Below are positions 12,937-25,130 of a stretch of 64,000 nt of DNA, piece by piece. The DNA is taken from NCBI GenBank assembly GCA_021397835.1, contig JAJFZO010000742.1, positions 381,001 to 445,000 of the forward strand, in the 5' to 3' direction. Both the position numbers and the translations under genes were made by a program. The notes beneath the pieces are model-generated. The model worked only from the letters and a program-made list of their open reading frames with translations. It made no database searches and was not told where the DNA came from. Origin of the DNA: Moringa oleifera (Eukaryota > Streptophyta > Magnoliopsida > Brassicales > Moringaceae). How positions within the stretch are numbered: position 1 is the stretch's first letter; each line of letters opens with the position of its first letter.

Positions 12937-13980
12937 TAATATAAAAGACTTATGAATTAACTTGTAATAGTAATCAACACTAAACTAAATTAAACTAGAC
13001 TAAATTAAACTAAATATCAAGCAATTTCAAACACGAAACTAAGTTAGAATAAATTGCATTAGATATCTAACATAAAAAAGCTACAACCAGAAAGTTTTCA
13101 AGATGGCATATTTCCTCCTACAGATTTTGTTTTTGAATTCCTAAGATGAGTAATATTGCTTATGTTGCCAAAATAAAGAAAATAATGAGTTTTCATTTTC
13201 AAAAGACTAGCCCAATAATATGCAAAGCCACAACTTGGAAACCTACAGCAATGACAAGTCTGAGCACCCACTAAACCACAAACAATGTGGAGGATTAGGC
13301 AAGACTTAACAACCTGAATATGACTTTAGCTACAAGGGTAACAAGAAACAAGTCTCTGAACTATTCTCCTATTATTTGTCAATTTCTTCCACATAACTGC
13401 ACAACAATAGACACATGTGTTGTAATATCTCGAAATGTTACCATCCCTAGCAATATTAAATAATTGACATATACAAATTATTGCAATATCACAAGTACTA
13501 AAGAATTAACATAAGCAATCAATCTATCTTACAATAAAATCATAATTAATTTTATCAACTAGTGTCAAAATCTTCTTTGATAATCATTAAAATCAAATAA
13601 AAAATATATTACAGTACCTTAGGTCTTAGGCAACTGAAAAATCTCCTTCCAAAATTCAAAACAGTCCATGCAGTCCTCAATGGCACATTGATTCCATAAA
13701 AGCATTGAAAATCTTCAATTTCTTCAAGTTTTCCTTTCCGTTTTCGGTTGTTTAATTAATATGAATTTGTAGCCATTTTACTCAATCGATGCGAAATAAA
13801 ACAACAAAGTAAAAGAGTTAAAAGATGCGTACTTGAATCTCAGATTTCAACAATAAACAATGCTTGAATTTGATAGATGAAGAGAAAAATTTCATAGATT
13901 CGTTAGGAGCAATTCAGCTTCATTTTACAGTGATGAAAGGGTCTTTAATGTAATTGCACACTTAACAAGCGTACACGTAT
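12937..13980. other. MULE interior without a confidently assigned gene
   Basis: This may hold upstream exons and the promoter of the minus-strand gene ending at 12724. A minus-strand stretch near 13200-13400 is rich in Cys and His codons, but I could not assemble a GRF finger from it without guessing the splicing. Confidence 0.3.
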
Positions 13981-14138
13981 CATGTGAGCAAGCTATGTCG
14001 TTAATTCTAATGAGTTTGTTAACAGAGGTCCTGCATTGCAAACTGCACGTTATGTGGTTCCTAATTTGATACAATTTTTTATACAGGTTTTAATTTAATA
14101 CTGCACCTAAAATATAGGTCATTCTGGTATAATTAACC
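13981..14138 (-). repeat. MULE right terminal inverted repeat
   Basis: This is the inverted counterpart of 8837-9000. Reading inward from 14138 on the minus strand gives GGTTAATTATACCAGAATG. Confidence 0.85.
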
Positions 14139-14656
14139 CATAAAAGAACAATACAAATGACTAAGCTTAGGATTTTTGTTACTTAGGTATTATGTTTGTT
14201 GTTCTACTTCATGGATAGATCAATGAATTAAGATTTACAAATGAAAGAAAATGGACTTGGATTTAGAATACAGATCATTAAAACTTGATTTTTCTATGCT
14301 ATGATGCAACAGTGTGATAGTATTATTATGTTTTATTATAGTTTTTGTATAATGAGAAATGTACAAAAAGATTGATTTGATAAGCTATTTCTTTGCAATT
14401 TTCTTTTGATCTAAAATTTGCGATTGGACTTATGAGTTATGTGATGAAGTTTTACTAACAGTTTCATTGTTTAATGATATGATTTCATTGATATCTACTA
14501 ATATTCTTAAGTAGTTCGATTTTTAGGTGTTGAGATGAAGTTATACCAATAGATTTGCATTTTGGGTTATTGTAGTGATGTAGTTTTATTGATATATAAC
14601 TATTTATTTTATCTTGCTTTAATAAGTTTTGATTTTTTTTTTGTTGTCATTTCTAT

Positions 14657-15262
14657 GTAGGCTAGTTATGAAAAATTAAAAGAGGATACCTTTACCTCGG
14701 GATCATTTGTCGATTATTCCACCCTTTTTTTTTTTTTTCAGGTTATAGGTGGAAAGAATAAAAAAGGTAGTGCATATGGATTTGGGTCTAAGGTTGCATT
14801 TTATGGACCATGTCACTTTACTTCTCAGTGCTCATATGCTCCATCTAATGTTTCAATGCAGCAAATGATGTTCCACTTTGAAGATATGCAATAATAGTTA
14901 AATAGAGAATATGCAACGATGGAAGAACATCTTCAGCGAGAATGTGTTGATAGAGAACAGGAAAGGAAAGAGATGGAAGAATGACTACAAAAAAACATGA
15001 TATGATGGAGAATTGATAGAGGGGCCTAAGAAAGGAGATACTCAAACAGATGAAGATAAAAGATCACAGAGAAAAAAGAAATGGTCTCCACAAAAAATCT
15101 TCTTGATAAACTTGTGAGATAATTGAGTAGGTAGCAAGGTCGTTCAGGTACACAGAGTGCTTCTTCTAGCATAATTGGCGATGGTGATGGTGATGGAGCT
15201 AGTGATGGTAATGGTGCCAACGATAATGCTAGCAGTGGTGATGATTTTATGGGTGATGCTTA
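14657..15262 (+). pseudogene. Ptta/En/Spm (TNPA-like) protein, 3' part
   Basis: This is the continuation of the gene interrupted at 8750. It begins after a splice acceptor ('tatgtag') with ASYEKLKEDTFTSGSF. After a poly-T tract it continues as VIGGKNKKGSAYGFGSK (14740-14790), the conserved GGxKxGxxYGxGS stretch of this family. A glutamate/arginine-rich coiled-coil tail (LQRECVDREQERKEMEE) and a Gly/Asp/Asn-rich end (15170-15262) follow. Stops near 14894 and 14983 make it defective. Confidence 0.7.
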
Positions 15263-16469
15263 GATTATATTATTATTAGTTTGAACATTTTGTGTGTATA
15301 TATTTTAAATTTGGGCATATGATAAGTTGTTATTTAACATCAATTTTATATGATTTTATTTATTTTATTTATTTTATTTTATTTATAAAATAATTTATTT
15401 ATTTATATTTAAAAATTTTAATAAATATATTTTTTATAGTTGACAATTATTAGTTAAAATTATGTATTCGAAATCAAATATATAATTGTAAATACAAATA
15501 TATTTATATATTAATTAAAAATATTTTAATATAAAAATATATTTTATTATTTTAATTTATTAAACTAAAAGATATAATTTTAATAAAATAAAAAATAATT
15601 TAAAATAATAATTTCTTTACATCCACATCTGAATTTGTCATGAACATATTATCGTTGAAAAAATGTATTTTCTATAATTTCAAAATTTTTACAAAATATT
15701 TTCCTAAATTAAATTATTTAACTTAATAATATATTAATTATTTTTTATATACAAATTTTTACTGAACATTTTTTTAAAAAATAAATCATAATAATTTTTG
15801 TTTCAATAAAATTTCAACGAAATTATTTCTAATAAAAAATGTAGAATTCTCGCGAAAGTATTATTATAAAAATGTTTTTTTTATGGATTAAAATTCGTAA
15901 AAAATTTTATTTTAAAAAAATTTTAACGAAAACTTTTTCGAAAGAATAATTCAAAATTCTTGCAAAAATATGACATTGTAAAAAATATTAAACTTTTTTA
16001 CGAAAAAATTTATAAAAAAATTTTTTTCCAATAAAATTTCAACGAAAATTTTTTGAAGGAATTACTTGAAATTCTCATGGCAATTTATCATAAGAACTAT
16101 CACAAGAATTTTAAAAATGCAACTTATAATGATTATCTTCATTAGATATTCCATTTCACATTATTTCATTGAAAAAAATTATTTTTATGAATTTTTTAAC
16201 GGTCTTGACAATCAATAGAATTTTTTTGTGAAATTAATATTTTAAATAAATTTATTAATATAATATATATTAATATTCTAATAAAAATATCATTTGAATA
16301 TCGTTGAAATTATTCTAACTGTATTTGTTTCCGTTGGAATTTCTCCTTTCTCACACAAATTTTTTTAAAGGCTTTATTTTCGAGAGAATTTTCGTTGAAA
16401 TATAAAATTCCAACAGTAATTATACAAAATTTCAATTTTATGTTATAATTTTCTGAATTTATTGCAGTG
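15263..16469. repeat. 3' subterminal region and terminus of CACTA 1
   Basis: This AT-rich stretch contains many repeats of the motif AATTTYAACGAAAATT and its inverse, for example near 15820, 15930, 16030 and 16395, as expected of the subterminal transposase-binding repeats of CACTA elements. It ends in TTGCAGTG at 16469, followed by AAT, a possible target-site triplet. Confidence 0.65.
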
Positions 16470-16649
16470 AATATAATTCAATTTTGCTGATTAAAAAAAT
16501 AGAGGTTTATATATATGCTATTCCTAGGGCTGAAAAGGCTTAAAGAGATTTTTCATAATGAGAATCCCAGCTTTTGAAATGTTGCGTACACTGCATTTTC
16601 CTAGATTTTTTTTTTTTAGCAAAACAAAAATCAAAAGAGAATTGTAAAA

Positions 16650-17935
16650 CAGGTAAGGAAGAATTTTGCTAATGGAATCCCTTGCTGCACATATTCTGTT
16701 GCTTTCATATTTTCATGGTAACTTATTTGGCTACTTGTATGGATGCAGCTAAAAAAATGATAGATATTTTTTAACATATTATTTTATATTATTATAATGT
16801 ATCAGTTCATTATAATATATATAAATATATACATATGTATTTCAGTTATCATTATTTTCAAGTGCCGCGTAGGTTATCCTTATTTGTGCTATCTATAAAA
16901 ATTAGCTTTTAAGAGGGATTTTGTATTTTTGTAGTATTGATATTTTTAGTACTAAAAAAAAGTATTTTGAGAGCTAATGTGTTATTTTGATACAATTTGG
17001 GATGTTATTTAATAGGAAAAAAACGTAATCAGATTCTACAAGTATTGTTATATATTAACCATTTTACTACTCCTATTTTGTGTACTTAATTAAGTCATTT
17101 CACCCCCCATGTTTCATGTTAATGCAATGTGTCACTGGAGGCATTGGTTTTGGATTGCTCATAAATGTTGGTGACATTATTTATGTGTATGAACCATGAC
17201 CTAAATAGATTATATTGTTTCTTTGTAAACCACTGTACAAGATTAAGATTTAATGATATCCTTAATATTTCTAAAGTGAATATCAAATTTCTCGACACAT
17301 TATTCTGAGTATATTTCTCTAGGTTTTGTGGGTGTTTTAATAGTTTTCTCAAACAACATCAGCCTTAGTGATAAAGATTGCATCTGCTGTATTTGTGATC
17401 TCAGGCAACAATTCTAATGTTCTCAAAAAATGAAGAACCTCACAAAGCACCAAAGTAGTTATTGTAAATCAAAAAATAAAAAAATGCATGTAATTTTAAT
17501 GGAAGAGTGTATACCTAGCTAGTTAAGACAATTTGTTTACAAATATGTAATTTTACTTATGTGCTTTTAGGAAAAGGAATTCATTCTCTACTTGCACCGC
17601 AGCATTTAATTAATCTTATTCCTTAGCATAAAAGCGTAGGCAAGATGTTGCTCCTTTTGGTAATTCTTCATGATCTTCTATACTCACATTCTGCAAGCAC
17701 ATTGTCTTTATTTATAATATGAAGTAATCATCATATTTGCTATTCATAGATTGGAATTTGATTAAGACATTAATGCATACAAAAACTTTGTAGGAGTTGC
17801 AATCTGTGCTCTGACATAAAATTTCCAAGAGGAAATAAAAGGTCATCCATTGTGGGTTAAAAGCAAACTCAAACTAATTAATTACTTTAGATGGAGATAT
17901 TAATAATATCTTATTTTATCTATGATATATTTTAA
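16650..17935. repeat. Unclassified repeat family, copy 1
   Basis: Segments match other places in the window. 'tatggatgcagctaaaa' (16740) matches 38112. The block from 'ccattttactactcctattt' (17060) to about 17450 matches 28587-28800 and 20570-20770. 17760-17890, including 'gaggaaataaaaggtcat', matches 21776-21880. I recognise no protein; the minus-strand frame at 17119-17352 has no recognisable domain. Confidence 0.55.
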
Positions 17936-18546
17936 AAATAAAAAGCTCTATTTTATATCATAGAACTGCTTTCTTTCTTCTTCTTCTTTTTTTAATCAAC
18001 ATTTTGCAAAAACTCTCAGCGTTTATAATTTAGAAACAAATTCATAGAAAACCTTAATGTAATGTTTTTTATTTATTTATAAAGCTTTGACACACTACAA
18101 AGACCTTAACATATATATATATATATATATGTATGTGTGTATGTAAAACTACAAATTAAAACATAAATGCCCAGAAACGTTGATCCATATGCTTTTAATA
18201 TTGATTCCATTATCATATGATAGTTATTATATTAATAGTTCAAATACATAAGTCCATTGATGTTACCATCAGTAATAATAAATTAATTAAATAAAACATA
18301 GAGTTATATAATTCAACATTATATTTATATTTAAGAGGCACAAGACTAAATATTTTTTACTATAATTACACTGTAGACAATGAGAAAATCACTCTCTTAG
18401 TTTTGATGCAGGAGCAATTTTTTTTTTTTACTCCAATGTTAGTTTTTTTTTTTTTCAAATTGCAAGGTAATTAGTTATAATTTACATATAAATACTTCTG
18501 TTGACGTTGATTAAGATATATTGCACTTTGTTATTTCTTTCAAGAA
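17936..18546. other. AT-rich non-coding sequence with an AT/GT microsatellite
   Basis: A short (AT)n tract followed by GTATGTGTGTATG lies at about 18110-18145. No gene is visible. Confidence 0.4.
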
Positions 18547-20400
18547 GTGACTCACTCCATCATCAATTGTATGAGAGCCATGGCCACTCATGATCAAGGT
18601 AATATTTCCCTTGATCTTAATGAGATTGTCGGCGTGGCTTTCAATCATCAACAACGCCTTTCCCTATGGCAAGATAATTGTTGGAGGTTGCTGGGGAGGA
18701 AAGTCACTTGTAGGAACTGTTGGACATTCTGTTTCTTGAGCGAAGGAGTGCCACGCATGGGATTGAAGTTGACAAAAGCAAGAAACTTGGAGCTGAAAGG
18801 GTTCTGCGCCTCCCTTACAGCTTTAGCCAGAAGGACAGTGGCTTGTGAGCTCCTAGCAGTAGCCCTTCGAGGTGTTTTATCTGCCCGATCAGCAATAATT
18901 TCATATTTGCGCTTTTCGGTACGAGTCAACGTCTCAAAAGGAGATGCAAGACAAAAAGGTCGTAACCGTGACATAAGAAAATGGAACAATTCAATTATGA
19001 GAAATGATCAAACCTGAAGATGTGCTACGAGAAGGTTCAACACACAGCGGAGTTTTCATCGAAGGAGCAGGATCAAGGGTCCTTGAGCGGTCATGTAGCT
19101 GGCCTAAGGAAGAAGGAAGGGAAACTACAGGTTTGCTACACTAGATTTTAAGGGGTCTACAAGTGTCCTAGAAGAAGAGGTTCTAGGAGAGCTAGGAGGG
19201 GCAGTGTGGGCAGTAGTAGTGACGGGGCTATAGGGTTAGGCTCAGCTTGGGGCAAGTCTTCAAGCGTCTTACCAATCTAGGTGTGGGATTGAGCCACCTT
19301 GTTTATCCAAGTAAGGGTAAAATAAAAGGCTATGGAGGTGCCATCAGTAGAGCTTAGCAAGAGATGATGAAAGTCAACTAAAGGTTGGGGAAGAAGGAGA
19401 CCTCCATATATTGGGTTGGAAGATTGCCAAATGTTAAGTTCTGATAGCAGCCTATTCCGGTAAGCCCAGATAAAGCTTTCTTTCGATCTTCCTATAGATT
19501 TGAATAAACCTAGTCCAAAAAGATGGGGTTTTTAATGCAAAAGTACCAATAGCTCTTAGCAATACTTAAAGGGGTATCTTTTTTCTTTAATCCACAAATT
19601 TTGGCAAAAATTGGGGAGAAAAAAGAGGAGTCTGAGCCTTCAAGCACTTGCTACGAAGACAACTAATATCCTCCATGAGTTGAGGATTAATTAGGATGGA
19701 GAAAGCCCAAAGGCTTTGCAAAAACGTCTATAAAGAAGAGATGGAGAGTAAGACGTTGTCCCCTCTGGAAGCATTCTTCGTAAACATTGATTCTCCTAGG
19801 TCTATTTGCCGAAGGGTTTTGACTAGCCTAACGGATTTAGGAGCCGCGTATAGTTTTCTAATCCTAGCTAAGTCATGGGTGATAATATTCGATGCCCCCA
19901 AGTCACCTATGAAGTCTAGATTAGATGCAGAAGCAAAAAGAAGACTTTCAAAGAAGGAACTGGGACAGAAGCAGGGAGAGACCAGATAAACCCAAGAGAG
20001 TGGTTGAGGGTGCCTGGGTACAGATGATTTTAGAGCACAAAAGAGCAACGGGGAAAACAGTGGCAGGTACAATGGAGGCGAAAGAGGGTTCTATTGAAAT
20101 TGTGGGCATGGATTTTTGCAAAACAGCAAAAGAGCCGTTTAAAAAAATAACCATTATGGAGATGCATGATGAGGAGCAACGAAAAAACCTAGAAAAAGAC
20201 CTGCAAGAGGCTAGGTTAGCTATTAAACCCGGTCACTAGACCAGTTTGTGGCTGCCACAAGCAGCCTAGTGAACCGAAGGAGATTAGTTTAGCCATTAGA
20301 CTTGGTCACTAGACCCGATTGTGGTTGTCACAAGATGCCAGGTAACCGAGATGGATAAAGGTCGCCTAGTGACCCGATTACCTGCCCCAATTGTGAAATA
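18547..20400. other. GC-richer block, unidentified, with open frames on both strands
   Basis: Base composition is clearly less AT-rich than the flanks. Frames are open at 18547-19017 (+), 18648-18989 (-), 19696-19989 (+), 19728-20072 (-) and 19925-20239 (+). The last is Lys/Glu-rich (EAKEGSIEIVGMDF, HDEEQRKNLEKDLQEARLA) and looks protein-like. I recognise no domain. Composition and mosaic open frames suggest a degraded retroelement or a captured gene fragment, but the coding strand is undecided. Confidence 0.35.
20214..20372. repeat. Tandem duplication of about 73 bp
   Basis: The block 'ttagctattaaacccggtca', then 'ctagacc', 'tttgtggctgccacaag' and 'gaaccgaaggaga' is followed at once by a diverged copy starting 'ttagccattagacttggtca' at 20290. 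A third partial copy ('gcctagtgacccgatta') ends the block. Confidence 0.6.
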
Positions 20401-20559
20401 AGATTTGCCTCTAAGCCGTTGCTTTTTGAGGTATTAAATTATTATTATATTATTATTTTGCAACAATCTACTGTAATTCTTTTTTACCATCATTTGTTAC
20501 AGCAGTAATTCATATAATTGCTTTTCCACACTGAATCAAAGGAAATTTGATTTTCACAA

Positions 20560-21900
20560 GGGTCGTGTATTTAATAAGTCATTTAAGTTGCAGACCAATA
20601 ACGTCCTCTTTATATCCTAGTTTAAATATGTTGCTTGCCAACATACAGAAAATAGTCTATCCTCTGGACAAAATGGTGTTCTTTTGTTGATTTTTCACAG
20701 TTTTTCATAATAAAATCAGCCTCGAGAGTCAGAGGTTCTCTCTTTTGCCGGTTCTTTGGTAACAATAATGTTCTCCGTCAAAATTGGGTATTTGATTTTG
20801 GGATTATCACAGTAAAAGAAAGGTTCACAACTAAAATACCTCTAAAGTCTTAAAATTTTAAGGATTACAAAAAGTAGATGATTGACTAACTTGGAAATAG
20901 TGTAAATTAAAACTCAAACAAGTTTGGTATATTGTTTGATAATAGTAATTTTATAACTGTGTTTTTCAGATGCACAGATTCGTTGATGCCATCAATAATT
21001 TGGTTCTTCTCTCCATTGGTGTTGTGCTGGTGTCAATATCACCATGGCTACAAAAAATGGTGCCGCCATGTTTGTTGTTGCTTCCATCAATCTTAGACTC
21101 CTTACCTCATGTCTTGTTTCTGCCTTTCGATGCCCCAGGTAATCGTCAGGAGCTCACGTTTTTCTTTCACCGGAAGAATGAATTTATCCTCAAACTTCAT
21201 CAGTTTTGCCGCCTCATGTTTATCTTTGATCAGAGGAATGAATTTATCCTCAAACCTTCATTAGTTTTGCCGTCCGGAGCTCACGTTTATCTTCCATCAG
21301 AGGAATGAATTTATCCTCAAACTTCATGAGTTTTGCCAACAGAGGATGGATTTATCCTTAAATATTAGTATGACTTCTCAATATTTGGCTTAATGATTTA
21401 GTGATTTGTGCTAGCTCGAGCTTTGGCGTGATAAACAGATTTAAGTGTAACATCTTAACAAAGTTAGGTTTTCCTTTCTTTCATAAAGATGCTCTTTTTG
21501 TTATCTCCTTGAAGGTTTTTCTTTTTTGTTTTTTTCTCTTTTTGAACACTAAAGCTTCTAGAAGAATGACTTTTATTCTCTGCTTGCCATAGAGAAGTTA
21601 GTCATATTTTTTACCACAAACTTGTGGGCATGATATTTGCTCCTTTTGATGATTCTCCTTGATCTTCTATATCCAAATTCAATAAGCCTTGTAAGATAAT
21701 TAACTATTGTCTTTATTTGTGAGCTCAACTACTAATCATGATATTATGATATTCTCGGTCCAAAAATGAGAATTTGATTAGGACATAAGTGCAAGTAAAA
21801 AATTTGTAAGAGCATGCAATTCTAAGCTCTGATATAAAATTCATCCGAGGAAATAAAAGGTCATTTGGTTGGGGGTTCAAAGCAAACTTGTATGATTAAA
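20560..21900. repeat. Unclassified repeat family, copy 2
   Basis: 20570-20800 matches 28610-28860. 20940-21110, with 'ttggttcttctctccattgg' and 'tgttgtgctgg', matches 29030-29170 and 39310-39360. 21400-21660 matches 30430-30740. 21130-21330 is a short tandem array of about 70 bp per unit, marked by 'gaatgaatttatcctcaaac'. On the minus strand the sequence corresponding to GEKNQxIDGIN is present but a one-base deletion shifts its frame relative to copy 3. Confidence 0.6.
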
Positions 21901-21969
21901 CCGATTACTTTATAATTATTTTTCTGACTTGATTTTGCAAGTACTCTCACAGTCACTGCAGGATGTGTT

Positions 21970-22210
21970 TGATACATGAGGCATAGATTCCATAGAAACA
22001 GGCACTCATAGATGCATACTTTGGGCTGAAAGAACATGAGGATACAGACGATAAAAGAGCCGGTAAGCATGATGAATCTGAAAGGCCATCTAAGAAACTG
22101 CATACAGGAGACCGGGAAGATGGGTTTTCATTTGCGAAGGGAGAAGTCATCTCAACCATTTGTAATGGAAAGAAGAATCAATTCTGGTTCTCAATTGCCT
22201 TCTAAGCAGT
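21970..22210 (+). CDS. Possible exon fragment of an unrecognised acidic/basic protein
   Basis: After a good splice-acceptor context ('cagtcactgcag' at about 21950-21961), one frame reads QALIDAYFGLKEHEDTDDKR and continues through about 60 further charged residues (ESERPSKKLHTGDREDGFSF) to a stop near 22206. Residue composition looks like genuine coding sequence, unlike the flanks. There is an in-frame stop just upstream (IPxKQA), so it is either an exon or a pseudogene piece. I do not recognise the family. Confidence 0.35.
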
Positions 22211-22319
22211 TTAAGTCAAAGGGAAGAATCCAATGTCGTCTCATGTGAGCACAAGACGTAGATTTACTTCCCAGAAGGCATCTCAGACAGCCACCAGATA
22301 GACGTCTATCTTCGCACAT

Positions 22320-22792
22320 CATTACAAGAAAATAAAAATTATCTTTTTCAACTATGTCAAATTTTGATTAATAATACTTATTGTAAAAAAATCAAAAATG
22401 AATAAAAATAATATTTTTTTAAAAAATGAAATGAAATCTATTAAAAATAATGTCAAAAATCATTGAAAAAAAAATGATGTCAATATCATTTGTAAACGTT
22501 TTAATGTATTCTTTAGAAATTATGGACATACACTGGCCATTAAAGTTGAATCCTGTTTAAAAAAAATAAAAAGCTTTTCCTGAACATCTATTTTCGATGG
22601 CATCAATTTTAATTAGTGATGATTATTTTTGCAAAGAAATAATTCATGTCATTGAAAATGGATAAAAAAGTAGCGTGCATCTTTTACAATGAAATAAAAT
22701 CAATTAAAACAAAGTAGAAAGTAATAAAAAAGTTAGAAAATTTTGCCAAAATGGCTTCAATACTATTTTTGACCCCTCTGATGTATCATTCA

Positions 22793-22834
<42 letters not shown>

Positions 22835-23480
22835 TTATTTATTTTGCAACTGTCAATATTAAACCCCTAAAAAATTCTTAGAATTTTTTTGACCAATAGT
22901 AACTAATTCTCTAAAAAACAATAAATATCTTTTATTATTGGAACAAAGCTTTCAAAAATAGTAGTTCAATCAAAAATAATATTTCTTTCAAAAACTAAAT
23001 ATATTTTTCATTTGCATGTACTTAGCTCTTGGAAATGCTTAACAATTTTTTATCACTAGTAAATAGTTAATACTTGAAGATCTATTTTAATTATTATTAG
23101 CTTTCTTAATAGTAATTGTAATTTTTAAAAATAATATTAATAAATAGTTAATTTTAAATAGCTTTAAGGATAGCAAACATTCAAATATATTTTTATGATA
23201 GCATGATTGATTGAAAGATGATATAAATCATTGTTCAAAATAAAAATGAATATCTCTAATTTTTTATGACATTAAATTTTACTTAGTAACAATCATATTT
23301 TTCAAGAAAATATATGTCACCATAAATGGATAAAATAATTTATAATAGTTTAAGATAGAATGAAATCAATAAAGAATGACGAAGCTATGGAAAAAAATTG
23401 AGTAGATGGCACCAATGCTATTTCCAACAATTTTAACACAACCTGCAAAACACTTGAAATGTTCTTATTATTTTATGTAT
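22320..23480. mobile_element. Possible CACTA-type terminal remnant
   Basis: CATTACAAGAAAAT at 22320 differs by one base from the classic CACTA terminus CACTACAAGAAAAT. It is followed by AT-rich sequence with repeated 'gatggcatcaat' and 'gatgtcaatatcatt' motifs, as in subterminal repeats. No opposite terminus was found. An (AT)n microsatellite lies at about 22795-22830. Confidence 0.3.
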
Positions 23481-23768
23481 AGTAGATAACATAATTAAGT
23501 GAAAGTGAAGATACCAAAATGCATAATACAAAAAAATTTCAATTTATCTGCAAAACCATATTGTAAATGAGCTCAAATGCTTATTTTGTTAATGCTAGAC
23601 TTATACTGAATCAATCAAATTATCTTAGAGTGTAATAGATTAGTTTTATATTAAAATATGTAAAATCTAATTTTATTAATTATTATAATTGAAACTGGGG
23701 TTGCAAAATAGATGTAACACTAATTGTGTTATCCCCAATACATAAATGCAAATTGGTTTTCAATATGA

Positions 23769-23809
<41 letters not shown>

Positions 23810-23829
23810 CTTAATTGTGCTCTTCTCCA

Positions 23830-23975
23830 TTTATGACATATTAGTAAATGCTACAAAGGCAATCTTTGTCCTCGCTTGCATTGGTTAAGTTTATTATTTT
23901 CTCTTTATGACATATTAGTAAATGCTACAAATGCAATCTTTGTGTTAGCTTGTGCTGGTTAAGTGTATTATTTTC
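23830..23975. repeat. Tandem duplication, unit 74 bp
   Basis: 'tttatgacatattagtaaat' followed by 'gctacaaaggcaatctttgt' begins at 23830 and recurs with few changes at 23904. An (AT)n tract lies just upstream at about 23770-23806. Confidence 0.8.
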
Positions 23976-24369
23976 CTTAAAATAGGTTATAGCATTAAAT
24001 TACTTTCATTAACATGATAATAATATTGTTAAATTCATATTTCATGGTGGTAATACTGTTTTGATATTGTATTATGTGCCTATATTTGTTATGAAATTGT
24101 TTTTATAACAAAAGCCTATCCTAATTTTAAATATATTTATAAATGTGAAAAAATTTAATATCTTATATATTAATTGATGGGATGATTCTTTAATTAATGA
24201 TCATATACAATGTGTGGATCATTAGTATATTATCGCCAAATAATTTTTTTTCCATCAAAACAATTATTTTTTTAATTGGATGCATTTTACAATTGTGATA
24301 CACATGTTTTTGCAAATTTTCAAAATAAAATAGATATGACATTGTGTTAGTTACAAATATCCTTTTAAG

Positions 24370-25130
24370 TTACTTTTATGATTGATATCTATCATTATGT
24401 TTGATTTTACATATTTTGAAACCTAAGACGATATAGTTAACGATTTTTTTTTTGGTTATTTTTATATTTATACTTTTTACCAAAATATCATCTTCCTCAG
24501 ATAAAAAAAAAAATCATCCATTAGATTGTTGTCTTCAAATTTCATTTGATAAAATTACTTTCATGATTGATTTATTTCCAAGTTATATTTATTATGATAT
24601 CTTTCATGTTAAATTTTATTTTACATATTTGGAGGGCTAACACGAATTTTTTGTTATCTTTATATGAAATATATATATTTATCAAAATATTATCTTTTTA
24701 GATACAAAATCTTGTATTAGATTGTTGTATTAAAATTTTCTGTTGATAAAATTACTAATTCACTATAGATTTATTTACAAGTTGTTTTTGTGATGATATC
24801 TTTCACATTAAGTTTGATTTTACTTATTTTGAAGTCTTGGACGTTGTATCCAATGAATCTTTTTCTTACTTTTGTATAAAATTATAATATTTTATCAAAA
24901 TATTATCTTTTTTTAGATACAAATTCATCCATTAGATTTTTGTATTCAAATTTTTAGTTGATAAAATTAATTATGCATTTAGAGATTTATTTTGAAGTTA
25001 ATTTTATGATGACATCTTTCACATTAAGTTTGATTTTACATATTTGGAGGCCTAAGATCATGTAGCTAACAATTTTTTTTGTTATCTTTATTTAAAAATA
25101 ATATTTTTTCAAAATATTATCTATTTGGTT
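24370..25130. repeat. Degenerate tandem array, unit about 210 bp
   Basis: The anchor 'caaaatattatct' (or 'caaaatatcatct') recurs at 24481, 24683, 24896 and 25110. Each is followed by 'ccattagattgttgt', 'gttgataaaattac', 'gatatctttcac' and 'ttgattttacatattt' in the same order. Spacings are 202, 213 and 214 bp. No coding frame runs through it. Confidence 0.8.

Larger units (their letters stand above)
8837..14138 (+). mobile_element. Mutator-like element (MULE) with long terminal inverted repeats
   Basis: Two inverted repeats of about 160 bp, 8837-9000 and 13981-14138, bound a MuDR-type transposase gene. The outer ends read GGTTAATTATAYCAGAA on both sides. The element sits between two halves of the Ptta gene of CACTA 1, so it inserted after that element. 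I could not find a matching 9-bp target duplication: the left flank is gaatagtat and the right flank is cataaaaga. The internal gene has stops, so the copy is non-autonomous now. Confidence 0.85.
3880..16469 (+). mobile_element. CACTA (En/Spm) transposon remnant 1, interrupted by a MULE
   Basis: A plus-strand succession of TNP2 transposase, DUF4218, DUF4216 and Ptta/En/Spm-type protein fragments is the standard gene content of plant CACTA elements. The 3' end is placed at 16469 because the last bases read 'ttctgaatttattgcagtg', whose reverse complement starts CACTGCAATAAATTC, a typical CACTA terminus. The left terminus was not found, so the start is the first recognisable codon region. A MULE (8837-14138) splits it. 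All coding parts contain stops or frameshifts, so it is defective. Confidence 0.85.

Noticed and set aside
8828..14147. A 9-bp target duplication for the MULE
   Set aside because: Flanks gaatagtat and cataaaaga do not match, and shifting the ends by a few bases does not help.
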